Origin: CAYOHR01 sp964512145
GTDB lineage: Bacteria > Bacteroidota > Bacteroidia > Flavobacteriales_G > JALEGO01
NCBI GenBank assembly: GCA_964512145.1
Contig: CAZEIM010000013.1
Coordinates: 1-64,000, forward strand
Direction of reading: 5' to 3'
DNA length: 64,000 nt
Shown in pieces: positions 28,651 through 37,947 of this stretch. A program made the position numbers and the translations under genes. Under the pieces are notes generated by a model that had not been told where the DNA came from, did no database searches, and was given only the letters and a program-made list of their open reading frames with translations. The number at the start of each line of letters is the position of its first letter. Position 1 is the first letter of the stretch.

Positions 28651-28957
28651 TTAATTAGTGAATTTTAGCCGCAAATGTAAATGTATAGTTTGAAAAGTAT
28701 ATAAAGCAAAAAAAATATGCAGTATCGTTTGCGCGGGATTGTTTAACCTTTAGTTTTTATCAATGTTTTTAGTATTAACATGTAAGTTCTAAAAAATCCA
28801 AAGTGCAGTTTGTTTATTCGAGCCTTTCGGGGGTTGTATGCTTTCATTTAGAAAAGTTATAAATATTTGAACCCTTTGGGTTCTGTTTTGTAGTTAGAAA
28901 AAAGGTAAAGGTTTCGCTTACATATTTTAAAGTTTTTTCAATTACATACATACTTAA
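28651..28957. other. Intergenic region, promoter box and weak hairpin only
   Basis: Holds the SUKH gene promoter box (28672-28679) and a 6-bp hairpin GAACCC-TTT-GGGTTC at 28869-28883 that might end the upstream ATPase transcript. No ORF or RNA gene seen. Confidence 0.5.
28672..28679 (-). promoter_or_regulatory. Bacteroidota -7 promoter element TACATTTG
   Basis: Exact TAnnTTTG on the minus strand, 21 bases before the SUKH gene ATG. Confidence 0.5.
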
Positions 28958-30409
28958 TTATAATAACAAAAACCAAACTAGAGGAATTTGAATGCACTCA
29001 TTCTTTAATGCAGGTTCAGAAATAGCATTGGAAACTAATATTCCATATCGGTGTTTTATTTTACTGTCTTTAATTTGTTTAGTACTTTTTTTACTGGTAC
29101 CTATTTCTAAAATAACAGGTAATTCTCTGGTTTCGATGGCAAAATCAGGATTTACTTCATCACCTCCTGATGTAAAAGAAATAACGCCATCTGTAAGCAC
29201 TCTTCGTAAATACATGACTACTATATCTTCTAACAGTTTACTTCTAAATTGTTCAGGTAAATTTTGCCCATATAAGCTAGATAGTAATGCTCTTCTGAGA
29301 GAAGGTGACATAAAAAAAGCCTTTTTATTCTTTAGAAGTTTAGAATCTAAACCTCCATAAGGCATTAAAACATTCAATAATTCTGCCTTTGCTAAAATAT
29401 CAATTAATTCATTTATTTCAATTTCTTTTATACCCAAAATACCAGCTAATTTAGATGGATTAATTTCATCTGAGCCTGCTAAGCGAAGTATTAATTTTTC
29501 AATTTTTGCATGATCTGAAAAAGAGGGGTTTAATTTTGGAATATCTTCTAAAATTACTCTCTTAAATAAATCGAGTATGCTATCATTTATGGTTGATTTA
29601 TCTCTAAAAAACAAAAAATTAGGAATATTCTGATAACTGATGTATCCTTGCCAAAGTTCTTTTATTTCTAAATCTGCTGTTTTAATTTTATCTAGATATG
29701 TTTTGACAGAATTTTTTAATAGTTGAATTTGAATAAATGCATTTTCAGCATTTTCACTATAAAAAAGATATTCCTTCAATTTATTAGACAAGCCCTTTTC
29801 AGGATATATCATAAAACCTTTATTTTCCATGTATGATTTGGCAGCTACAAATTCAATAAATTTAAAAGGATATATCTTCTCTATCCTCATGCGTCTTGCT
29901 AAATCAGCTGTATTATTTAATAATAAAGCGGATGAACCTGTACATAAAATAAAAGCAGAACGAGCCTCATCATACAATATTTTAAGAGTTTTGCTCCAAT
30001 TCTCGTCATCATGAACTTCATCAAATAATAGAATAATAGGGTCTTGCAACTCATTAAAGCGTATTTTTATAATGTTCTTTTGGAACTCTTCTAAAGCCTG
30101 ATATAAACTAATACCCAAATTTTTTAAGGTATTTACATTGAAAAAATAAATGTTTTTTGAATGTTTATTATATATATCATTAGCAGTTTGCCATAATAAA
30201 GTTGTTTTTCCTACCCCTCTTAATCCAGCCAAACTAACAAATCTAGGTTCTAATCCTTCTTTTAAGAAATCATTTGAGTACTTCTTGAGCAAAACATACA
30301 CAAGACGAGTAGGATATCTTAAATTGGTAATGGGATGTGTAAGTCGACTGTCTATAGCGGCTTTTGTTACAATAGTATTTTCAAGATAATATTTTAAATT
30401 TTCATCCAT
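28958..30409 (-). CDS. AAA_14-type P-loop ATPase with a C-terminal nuclease-like domain
   Basis: 483 residues from ATG 30409 (a TTG at 30418 would add three). Walker A GLRGVGKTT is at residues 62-70 and Walker B IILLFDEVHD follows about 75 residues later. A CTGSSALLL sensor-type strand and RRMRIEKIYPFKFIEF are the standard AAA_14 blocks. A winged-helix-like middle is followed by a C-terminal segment EVNPDFAIE ... VILEIGTSKK, which recalls a PD-(D/E)xK nuclease, but the usual ExK reads ExG, so catalysis is doubtful. Such proteins are scattered accessory genes of uncertain role. It lies between the SUKH gene and tRNA-Pro. Confidence 0.82.
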   Translation of the reverse strand: MDENLKYYLENTIVTKAAIDSRLTHPITNLRYPTRLVYVLLKKYSNDFLKEGLEPRFVSLAGLRGVGKTTLLWQTANDIYNKHSKNIYFFNVNTLKNLGISLYQALEEFQKNIIKIRFNELQDPIILLFDEVHDDENWSKTLKILYDEARSAFILCTGSSALLLNNTADLARRMRIEKIYPFKFIEFVAAKSYMENKGFMIYPEKGLSNKLKEYLFYSENAENAFIQIQLLKNSVKTYLDKIKTADLEIKELWQGYISYQNIPNFLFFRDKSTINDSILDLFKRVILEDIPKLNPSFSDHAKIEKLILRLAGSDEINPSKLAGILGIKEIEINELIDILAKAELLNVLMPYGGLDSKLLKNKKAFFMSPSLRRALLSSLYGQNLPEQFRSKLLEDIVVMYLRRVLTDGVISFTSGGDEVNPDFAIETRELPVILEIGTSKKSTKQIKDSKIKHRYGILVSNAISEPALKNECIQIPLVWFLLL

Positions 30410-30604
30410 TGTTTTCAATTATACTATTTTTTGGTTTAAGTTATAATTATATTGCTCAGATAATTTTTATGTTTCAGGAGATTTGTACTTTTTGTTTGTT
30501 AATCTTTTAAAATTTAAACTGGTTTCGCCAAAGTTTATTAGCAAGCAAATTTCTAAATTATAGCACGACTAAAAAGTATATAAACGTAAAATTCTTCCAT
30601 AAAA

Positions 30605-30628
30605 AAAGCCTAATAAATATTAGGCTTT
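30605..30628 (-). terminator. Intrinsic terminator of tRNA-Pro
   Basis: A 10-bp perfect stem (30605-30614 with 30619-30628), 4-base loop, lies 9 bases beyond the tRNA 3' end. On the minus strand it runs into a T7 tract. Confidence 0.75.
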
Positions 30629-30637
30629 AAGTTTATG

Positions 30638-30712
30638 TCGGGGTGGCAAGATTCGAACTTGCGACCTCCTGGTCCCAAACCAGGCGCGATAACCGGGCTA
30701 CGCTACACCCCG
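30638..30712 (-). tRNA. tRNA-Pro (anticodon TGG)
   Basis: Acceptor CGGGGTG/CACCCCG with discriminator A, anticodon stem CCTGG/CCAGG around loop TTTGGGA (anticodon TGG), T-arm GCAAG-TTCGAAT-CTTGC. 75 nt without encoded CCA. Its 3' end faces the accessory patch at 27.5-30.4 kb. Confidence 0.95.
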
Positions 30713-30759
30713 AACTTTGAGGTGGCAAATATATATAAAAAACTATGTATTTAAAAAAA

Positions 30760-33700
30760 TTATTTCAACAATAAAACAAAACCGGTTTTGTTTTTTAGTA
30801 ATTCTTGATTTTTAGTTCTGTATTGTAATTTCCATGTATATATATCTTGCGTTGCTAAATTACCTCTGTAAAATCCATCCCAACCTATATTTGGTTCGGT
30901 AGTTTTAAAAACTTGATATCCCCATCGGTTAAAAATACTGAATTCGTAGTCGTTAGGTAAAATATTTATTCCTATGGGAATAAATATTTGATTTAATAAA
31001 TTACCATCATCAGGAGTAAAGGTGTTAGGGAGCCATATGTCTTCAATTGGGTTAATTTTTACGGTTTTAATAATGGTATCATAACACCCAAATTTATTTT
31101 GAACAGCTAATACAATCTCAAACATTCCAGTGTCATTAAATGTATGATACACATGTTGCGTGTTATACATTGAATTATCAGAGATACTCCAAAAGTTGTT
31201 TTCTGCATCTATAGATTCGTTATGAAAGCTAAAATTGTACGTGTGATTTACTTCTGTACTTGGCCCAATACTAAAATTAGCTATTGGTAATGGCCATGCA
31301 TTTACGGGTTTGCTAACTGTATCTTTACATGAATTTGAGTCTGCTACTATTAATTGGATAAAATATATACCGGAATCTTCAAAGCAAATATTCGGGTTAT
31401 TACCCACAAACTGCTGGTTGTTTGTTACACTCCAACTCCAGCTTTGGATACTTGCATTGTTGGAATAGCTCAAGTCTTGCGGAATTATACAATTAGGGAT
31501 ACAAAAGGCTTCGTTTTCTAACATAAAATCAGCATAAGGTTTTGCGTAAACTAAAACATCATTTTCTACTGAATCAACACAACCCATATTTGATGTAACT
31601 AGTAACTGTACAGGTATAATCCCTGACTGATTAAAATGAAAAATCGGATTTTGAATATTTGAAAACTCCGTGTTATTATGAGTCCAAGACCAATTTTGTA
31701 TATTACCTGAAGGAATAAATGAGCCGTCTGTAAATTGAGTGCCTGGTTCGTTTATGCAAGTTTTATTACTTGTAAATAGCGCTACCGGCTTTGGATATAT
31801 GGATAAAAAAATGGTGGTATCATCAAAACAACCTTCAAGGGTAGTTACACTTAAATTAACCCAGTAATTCCCTTCGGTAGGGAAGGTGAATGATGGGTTT
31901 TCAAGCGTAGATTGTGTGAGGTCACTAAAATTCCAAAGAACGGTATTAATGTCTCCGTTTGATGTATTTGTAAAATGATTTGTAACTCCAATGCACTCAT
32001 TTTGAGCCATAAAATTTGCAATTGGCTTTTCTAGTACTTGTACTTGTATAGTTGTATCGCGTGTACATTCTAATTCAAATTCAACCTGTATTATAACTTC
32101 GTAAATTCCCGGATTGGTATGTGAATAGTTAAAGCTATCACAACTGTTTATGATGTTCCCATCACCCATGTTCCAAGAACAGTTTAATGAAGATAAATTA
32201 AGTGGATTATTATTAATAATAAATTCGTATGTTGAATTTAATGTGCCGCAATCAGAAGTATTTGAAGTTATAATTTCAATATCGGGAGTAATATAAATTT
32301 GAATATTTTTTGTTTCAGACATACAACCATTTGCATCTGTAGCATATACGTTAAAACTCATTTGATTTTGCAAATTAATGGTATATGGAGCACCAATAAA
32401 CGTATTGTTGTCCCAATGATATGTGTAGGGGGATGTTCCGCCCGATGCTTTCCCTTTAATGTCATGAATACCTTCCGAGAGACATAATAATGTATCTGTA
32501 TTTAAGTCAATGGATGGGCCTTCAAGTATAGTAACTAGGGCACTGTCTTTACATCCGTTTTGATCTGAAATTTTAATAGTGTAATTCCCTGAGCTAATAT
32601 TTTGTATGGTATCATTTCCAACGAGTATGCTATTGAGGAAGTAATCATAAGTTTTTCCTGAGGTTTGGTTTAAAAATATTATTTCTCCATCATTAGCCCC
32701 TAAACATGATATATGGTTTAATGCATAGTCAATAATTAAAGAGTCTTTTACTACTTGGTATACCGAGCTTAATTGACAATCTCCATTTAGCGTATACATT
32801 AGTTGGTATGATCCTATACCTGATAGGGAAGGGGGGACAATATAAAAGGAGTCATTAGCGCCTATAATAGCAATGCTGTCTTTATACCATTGGTAAAAAC
32901 CTCCACTTGTATCAATATCTACATACAACACCATGTTTTCGTTGCAATATGTGCCTTGAGAAAAAATAGGAATATTTCCAGAAAAATTAGCTGATTCTGT
33001 TAAAATTAAATTATCCATGTAATAGTAATTTGTTAAATGAATGGTTGGATCTTGACAAGGCGGGCCTATTATCATAGCGTAAATATCTGATGTTGGAGTA
33101 AAAGTAATAGAGTAAGTTTGCCAAACATTTACATCTGTTGTAACTAATGTTTGACCCAATTGGACGAAGTTTCCTGACGCATTCGTAGGGCAATCGTACC
33201 CTGAAAAAGGAATATCGTTACAGTTATTGGTTCCAAAAATGGTGATATTGATGTCCTGTGAAGGGTTTGTGGGACCAAATAAAGTTGTATAAGGCGTGTG
33301 AATATTAAATTGAATGGTGTAAGATACCCCTGCTAACATAGGAGAAGACAAACATGCTCCAATATATTCTTTATATCCATTGTTATAATAAAATCCAACC
33401 ATACCATCACCATCAGGAATCCCAGGTGCAGGAGTAATTCCGCCTGAGATATGAGTATAACCACACGTATTAAAATAGTCGGAGGTAGCATCAGATGCCT
33501 GTATCCAAGTATCGGCACAATCAAGCTGAGAGGTACTATTTGGACAGCAAGATCTGTCCTCAAATGAATGATTTGGTATTATGGAATTTGGGGTAGATGG
33601 GTTTAAGTTTATGCCTGTACAAAAACAATCAGTGGTATCTTTTAAGTCAACTAATCCATCTCCATCATCATCTATTCCGTTACCACATAATTCTTGCGCT

Positions 33701-33762
33701 ATAATGTTATTATTAAAACAAACAAATGCTGCGAGTAAGAATAAAATGTATAATTTAAGCAT
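30760..33762 (-). CDS. Large secreted PKD-domain protein with T9SS type B (gliding-motility-associated) C terminus
   Basis: 1000 residues. A signal peptide (LYILFLLAAFVCFNNNIIAQ) precedes LCGNGIDDDGDGLVDL, a calcium-binding-like segment common at the start of Bacteroidota adhesins. Then comes a choice-of-anchor-like domain (SFEDRSCCPN, residues about 68-260), then roughly six Ig/PKD-like domains containing W-x-W/F strands and cysteine pairs (N-terminal GGTSPYTYHWDN is SprB-like). The final 90 residues, WLPNTFTPDDG ... FNRWGYQVF ... WDGFYRG, are the CHU_C/type B sorting domain. It is a probable surface adhesin. A TAAATTTG box lies 66 bases before the start. Confidence 0.92.
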   Translation of the reverse strand: MLKLYILFLLAAFVCFNNNIIAQELCGNGIDDDGDGLVDLKDTTDCFCTGINLNPSTPNSIIPNHSFEDRSCCPNSTSQLDCADTWIQASDATSDYFNTCGYTHISGGITPAPGIPDGDGMVGFYYNNGYKEYIGACLSSPMLAGVSYTIQFNIHTPYTTLFGPTNPSQDINITIFGTNNCNDIPFSGYDCPTNASGNFVQLGQTLVTTDVNVWQTYSITFTPTSDIYAMIIGPPCQDPTIHLTNYYYMDNLILTESANFSGNIPIFSQGTYCNENMVLYVDIDTSGGFYQWYKDSIAIIGANDSFYIVPPSLSGIGSYQLMYTLNGDCQLSSVYQVVKDSLIIDYALNHISCLGANDGEIIFLNQTSGKTYDYFLNSILVGNDTIQNISSGNYTIKISDQNGCKDSALVTILEGPSIDLNTDTLLCLSEGIHDIKGKASGGTSPYTYHWDNNTFIGAPYTINLQNQMSFNVYATDANGCMSETKNIQIYITPDIEIITSNTSDCGTLNSTYEFIINNNPLNLSSLNCSWNMGDGNIINSCDSFNYSHTNPGIYEVIIQVEFELECTRDTTIQVQVLEKPIANFMAQNECIGVTNHFTNTSNGDINTVLWNFSDLTQSTLENPSFTFPTEGNYWVNLSVTTLEGCFDDTTIFLSIYPKPVALFTSNKTCINEPGTQFTDGSFIPSGNIQNWSWTHNNTEFSNIQNPIFHFNQSGIIPVQLLVTSNMGCVDSVENDVLVYAKPYADFMLENEAFCIPNCIIPQDLSYSNNASIQSWSWSVTNNQQFVGNNPNICFEDSGIYFIQLIVADSNSCKDTVSKPVNAWPLPIANFSIGPSTEVNHTYNFSFHNESIDAENNFWSISDNSMYNTQHVYHTFNDTGMFEIVLAVQNKFGCYDTIIKTVKINPIEDIWLPNTFTPDDGNLLNQIFIPIGINILPNDYEFSIFNRWGYQVFKTTEPNIGWDGFYRGNLATQDIYTWKLQYRTKNQELLKNKTGFVLLLK

Positions 33763-33827
33763 TTATAAAAAATAATATTTTATTAACAAGAACTTACTTG
33801 TAATTTAAAAAATTATATATTAAAAAA

Positions 33828-33835
33828 CAAATTTA
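33828..33835 (-). promoter_or_regulatory. Bacteroidota -7 promoter element TAAATTTG
   Basis: Exact TAnnTTTG on the minus strand, 65 bases before the type B adhesin ATG; TTTG at 33861-33864 (minus strand) may be its -33 partner. Confidence 0.45.
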
Positions 33836-33995
33836 CAGGTATTGTTCTTTGTGATTTTTTCAAATTTATTACTCATTGAGTTGTTTCGTATATTCTATAA
33901 TGCTTTAGGTGCTTATGTAATTCTGTTTTGAGTTAAATACAATAATTATTATAAAAGATTTTTACACATACTACCATAAAAAAAATTGAATGATA

Positions 33996-34003
33996 TACTT
34001 TTG
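33996..34003 (+). promoter_or_regulatory. Bacteroidota -7 promoter element TACTTTTG
   Basis: Exact TAnnTTTG, 18 bases before ATG 34022. It lies inside the in-frame upstream extension that begins at TTG 33986 and so argues for ATG 34022 as the true start of the aminotransferase. Confidence 0.55.
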
Positions 34004-34021
34004 CATAAATCAAATAAAAAT

Positions 34022-35314
34022 ATGGAATATTATGCAGAATCGTCCGTTCCTACCCTGTGGGTTTCGGATATGGCTGAAAATTTGATAGGGTCTGAGATTA
34101 TAAAAATTGCTGGAGAAATTAAACAAAAAATTAGTAAAGGGGAGAAAGTGTACGATTTTACTATTGGTGATTTTAATCCAACGTTATTTCCGATTCCAAC
34201 CAAATTAAAAGAGTATATTATTAAAGCATATGAGGAAAATCAAACAAATTACCCTTTAGCCAATGGCAATTTAGAGTTAAGAAAGGCTGTTTCCAGACTT
34301 TTACATATACATTTAGGTTTAGAATACGGTGAAAACCAAGTGCTTATAGCCAGTGGCTCAAGACCACTAATTTACGCCTTATATCAAACAATTTTAGATC
34401 CGGGAGATATGGTTGTTTTTCCAGTACCCTCATGGAATAATAATCATTATACACACTTAAGTAGGGGTAAAGCTGTGTTTTTAGATACTTCTCCTGATAA
34501 TAATTTTATGCCAACACATCTTGATTTTAAATCCTATATTGAGAATGCCTCTTTAATTTCGCTTTGTTCTCCACTAAATCCAACCGGAACTATTTTTTCA
34601 AGATCTAACCTCGAAAAAATTTGTGAATTAATTTTAGAAGAAAATATAAAAAGAAAGGATTTTAAAAAACCTTTATATTTATTGTTTGATCAAGTATATT
34701 GGATGCTTACGTATAATGATAACATGCATTTTGATCCAGTAAATTTATATCCAGAAATGAAAAATTACACCATTTATATCGATGGTATATCAAAATCATT
34801 GGCAGCAACAGGTTTAAGAGTTGGCTGGGCTACAGGGCCTCAAAAAATTATCGATAAAATGAAAAATATTTTAGGACATATTGGTGCATGGGCACCTAAA
34901 CCGGAACAAATTGCTACAGCACAATTTTTAATGGACGATGGATTAGTAGATGAATATTTGAGCCATTTTAAACAAGAAATATATGTTCGCCTCAAAAAAA
35001 TACACGATGGATTTCAAAAATTAAAAGCTGAAGGCTTTTCAGTTGATTCAATAGAGCCTCAGGCAGCTATTTATTTAACCGTTAAGTTAGATTTAATAGG
35101 TAAAAAAGATCAAGAGAAACAGGTTGCCCTATCTAACTCAAAAGATGTTACTTCGTATTTATTATCTGAAGCGGGAATCGCTTTAGTTCCTTTTTATGCT
35201 TTTGGAGCATCTTTAAGTTCGCCATGGTATAGAATTTCGGTAGGGTGTACTAAAACAGAAGAAATAGAAGGATTTTTAGATTCATTAAAAAATACGTTAA
35301 AAAAACTGAGTTAA
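34022..35314 (+). CDS. Class I/II PLP-dependent aminotransferase
   Basis: 430 residues from ATG 34022. Fold-type I landmarks are LANGNLELRKAV, PVPSWNNNHY, CSPLNPTG and the PLP-binding lysine K258 in DGISKSLAATGLRVGW. A C-terminal R for substrate carboxylate (SPWYRISVG) is present. It is closest in pattern to aspartate/aromatic aminotransferases; the amino donor cannot be told from sequence alone. manC starts 1 base after its stop and purH follows, forming a three-gene transcription unit of mixed function. Confidence 0.9.
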   Translation: MEYYAESSVPTLWVSDMAENLIGSEIIKIAGEIKQKISKGEKVYDFTIGDFNPTLFPIPTKLKEYIIKAYEENQTNYPLANGNLELRKAVSRLLHIHLGLEYGENQVLIASGSRPLIYALYQTILDPGDMVVFPVPSWNNNHYTHLSRGKAVFLDTSPDNNFMPTHLDFKSYIENASLISLCSPLNPTGTIFSRSNLEKICELILEENIKRKDFKKPLYLLFDQVYWMLTYNDNMHFDPVNLYPEMKNYTIYIDGISKSLAATGLRVGWATGPQKIIDKMKNILGHIGAWAPKPEQIATAQFLMDDGLVDEYLSHFKQEIYVRLKKIHDGFQKLKAEGFSVDSIEPQAAIYLTVKLDLIGKKDQEKQVALSNSKDVTSYLLSEAGIALVPFYAFGASLSSPWYRISVGCTKTEEIEGFLDSLKNTLKKLS

Positions 35315-35315
35315 T

Positions 35316-36410
35316 ATGAACTCAAATTATTACTGCATAATAATGGCCGGAGGAATAGGGAGTCGCTTTTGGCCTTTAAGTAAAAAAGATTATCCAAAAC
35401 AGTTTATTGATATACTAGGTGTTGGAAAATCCTTAATTCAATTAACTTATGAACGATTTGTTCAGTTTATTCCAAAAGAAAATTTTTTAGTGGTAACCCA
35501 CGAGGATTATAAAGAGTTAGTTCAAGAGCAACTTCCATATTTACAATCTGAGCAAATATTGTGCGAACCTCACAGAAAAAATACCGCTCCCTGTATAGCA
35601 TACGCTGCACATAAAATTTTTTCTGTAAATCCAAATGCATATATGGTAGTTGCCCCATCAGACCATTTAGTGATGCAACAAGAGATATTTACTAAAACAA
35701 TTTTAACCGCTTTTAAAAAAGCTGCGTCAGAAGATTGTTTAGTTACATTAGGTATTAAACCTTCAAGACCAGATACTGGATATGGTTACATTCAATTTAC
35801 GAATGAATGTTCTACGGAATTTGAAAATGTATGTAAAGTAAAAACGTTTACAGAAAAACCGACCTTAGAAATAGCTAAAGAATTTCTTCAAAGTGGTGAA
35901 TTTTATTGGAATTCCGGTATTTTTGTTTGGTCTGTACATTCCATATTATCAGCTTTAAAAATGCACTTATCTTCAGTTTACGAGTTGTTTGATCAGGGCC
36001 ATGAGAATATATATAATTCTACACAAGAAACTGATTTTATTAAATATGCGTACCAAGAATCAAAAAATATTTCTATAGATTATGGTGTAATGGAAAAATC
36101 TGAAAATGTATATGTAGTTTTATCTGATTTTGGATGGTCCGATTTAGGTACCTGGGGTTCCTTATATACACATGTTGATCGTGATATCAATAAAAATGCT
36201 ATAATAGGAAATCAAATTAAATTATACGATTGTGAAAAAAATATGATTCGATCCGATAATTCTTCTAAATTAATTGTTTTACAAGGATTATCCGATTATA
36301 TTATAGTTGACACACAAGATGTTTTATTGGTTTGTAAAAAACAAGAGGAACAAAAAATTAAAGAAATGGTATCGGATTTAAAAAACAATAAACTCGAAAA
36401 ATACACCTAG
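35316..36410 (+). CDS. manC: Mannose-1-phosphate guanylyltransferase
   Basis: 364 residues. The pyrophosphorylase signature GGIGSRFWPLSKKDYPKQF is near residues 12-30. FTEKP and WNSGIFVW are conserved sugar-nucleotide-binding blocks. The C-terminal phosphomannose isomerase cupin of the long bifunctional form is missing, as in other Bacteroidota. It makes GDP-mannose for surface polysaccharides. Its stop shares one base with the purH GTG start. Confidence 0.94.
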   Translation: MNSNYYCIIMAGGIGSRFWPLSKKDYPKQFIDILGVGKSLIQLTYERFVQFIPKENFLVVTHEDYKELVQEQLPYLQSEQILCEPHRKNTAPCIAYAAHKIFSVNPNAYMVVAPSDHLVMQQEIFTKTILTAFKKAASEDCLVTLGIKPSRPDTGYGYIQFTNECSTEFENVCKVKTFTEKPTLEIAKEFLQSGEFYWNSGIFVWSVHSILSALKMHLSSVYELFDQGHENIYNSTQETDFIKYAYQESKNISIDYGVMEKSENVYVVLSDFGWSDLGTWGSLYTHVDRDINKNAIIGNQIKLYDCEKNMIRSDNSSKLIVLQGLSDYIIVDTQDVLLVCKKQEEQKIKEMVSDLKNNKLEKYT

Positions 36411-37930
36411 TGGAAAAAAAAATTCAACATATATTAATTTCCTTGTATTATAAGGATGGATTAGAAGAAATTATTGAGGTATTAAAAGATAAAAAGTATG
36501 TTATATATTCAACCGGAGGAACAGAAACTTTTTTAAAAGCGAAGGGTGTAGAAGTAGTTCCGGTTGAAAGTATTACCGGTTTTCCATCTATACTTGATGG
36601 ACGCGTAAAAACCCTACATCCTTCAGTTTTTGGGGGCATATTAGCTCGCAGAGATAATCCAAGTGATGCACAAGAGTTAATGCAACACCATATACCGTAC
36701 ATTGATTTAGTAATGGTAGATTTATATCCTTTTGAAGAAACCGTTCAACAAGGAGCAACGGAACAGGAAATAATTGAGAAGATTGATATTGGTGGAATTT
36801 CATTAATAAGAGCTGCCGCTAAAAATTATAAGGATACGGTGATTATTCCCTCAAAAAAGTTTTATCCACAAGCACTTGAAATCTTAAAAAAATCAAGTAG
36901 CTCTCTTAACGAAAGAAAATCTTTATCGGCAGAAGCTTTTAATATTTCTAGTAATTATGATAGTTTAATATATAAGTACATTCATCAAAAATTTCCTACA
37001 GATTCATTTAAGGAAAGTATTGAGTATTCAACTGTTTTAAGATATGGAGAAAATCCTCATCAAAAAGGTGTTTTTTATGGAAAATTAGAAGAAATATTTC
37101 ATCAAAAATCAGGCAAGGAATTATCGTATAATAATTTATTAGACTTAGACGCAGGTATTAAGTTAATGAGGGATTTAGATTCAGCTTTGTCTTGCATGAT
37201 TATTTTAAAGCATAACAATGCCTGTGGAGTAGCAGAGAGGGGGAGTTTGATTCAAGCATGGGAAGATGCTCTTAAGGCAGATCCTATATCAGCTTTTGGA
37301 GGAGTTATTATTTGTAATCAAAAGATCGACATAACCACTGCTCAAAAAATGCACGAGTTATTTTTTGAGATATTATTAGCCCCAGATTTTGAAATGGAGG
37401 CACTAAATTTATTACAATCTAAAAAAAACAGGATTATCATTCAGCAAAAATATCCACTAAAATATACTTCTCAGTATAGAACTATATTAAATGGAGTTTT
37501 ATGGCAAGAAGAAGATGCTAAAGTTGAAACAATAAAAGATTTAGTTTCGGTCACTAAAAGTTCACCTACTAAAGAACAAATGGAGGACTTATTATTTGCT
37601 AATATAATTTGCAAACATACTAAGTCAAACACGATTGTTTTAGTAAAAGACAAGCAATTATTAGCCAGTGGTACAGGCCAAACATCACGGGTGGATGCAT
37701 TAAAACAGGCCATACATAAAGCTAAAACATTTGGCTTTAAGTTGCGAGGAGCCGTTATGGCATCCGATGCTTTTTTTCCATTTCCAGATTGCGTGGAAAT
37801 TGCCCATAGCGAAGGTATTTCTTCAGTTATACAACCCGGAGGATCTATTAAAGATAAAGACTCAATTGATTATTGCAATAATAATGGTATGAGTATGGTT
37901 TTTACAGGAAGTAGGCATTTTAAACATTAA
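36410..37930 (+). CDS. purH: Bifunctional AICAR formyltransferase/IMP cyclohydrolase
   Basis: 506 residues starting at GTG 36410, overlapping the manC stop by one base. The N-terminal MGS-like IMP cyclohydrolase domain has STGGTETFL and DGRVKTLHP. The C-terminal AICAR transformylase domain has KHNNACGVA with the catalytic K-H pair, and SDAFFPFPD. These are the last two steps of purine synthesis. All key residues are present and the length is normal. It converges with the Na/Pi cotransporter gene. Confidence 0.95.
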   Translation: MEKKIQHILISLYYKDGLEEIIEVLKDKKYVIYSTGGTETFLKAKGVEVVPVESITGFPSILDGRVKTLHPSVFGGILARRDNPSDAQELMQHHIPYIDLVMVDLYPFEETVQQGATEQEIIEKIDIGGISLIRAAAKNYKDTVIIPSKKFYPQALEILKKSSSSLNERKSLSAEAFNISSNYDSLIYKYIHQKFPTDSFKESIEYSTVLRYGENPHQKGVFYGKLEEIFHQKSGKELSYNNLLDLDAGIKLMRDLDSALSCMIILKHNNACGVAERGSLIQAWEDALKADPISAFGGVIICNQKIDITTAQKMHELFFEILLAPDFEMEALNLLQSKKNRIIIQQKYPLKYTSQYRTILNGVLWQEEDAKVETIKDLVSVTKSSPTKEQMEDLLFANIICKHTKSNTIVLVKDKQLLASGTGQTSRVDALKQAIHKAKTFGFKLRGAVMASDAFFPFPDCVEIAHSEGISSVIQPGGSIKDKDSIDYCNNNGMSMVFTGSRHFKH

Positions 37931-37947
37931 TTTTCCGGTTTTATTCA

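Noticed and set aside
28990..29360. Plus-strand ORF antisense to the AAA ATPase
   Set aside because: It shadows a well-supported gene with P-loop motifs on the other strand.
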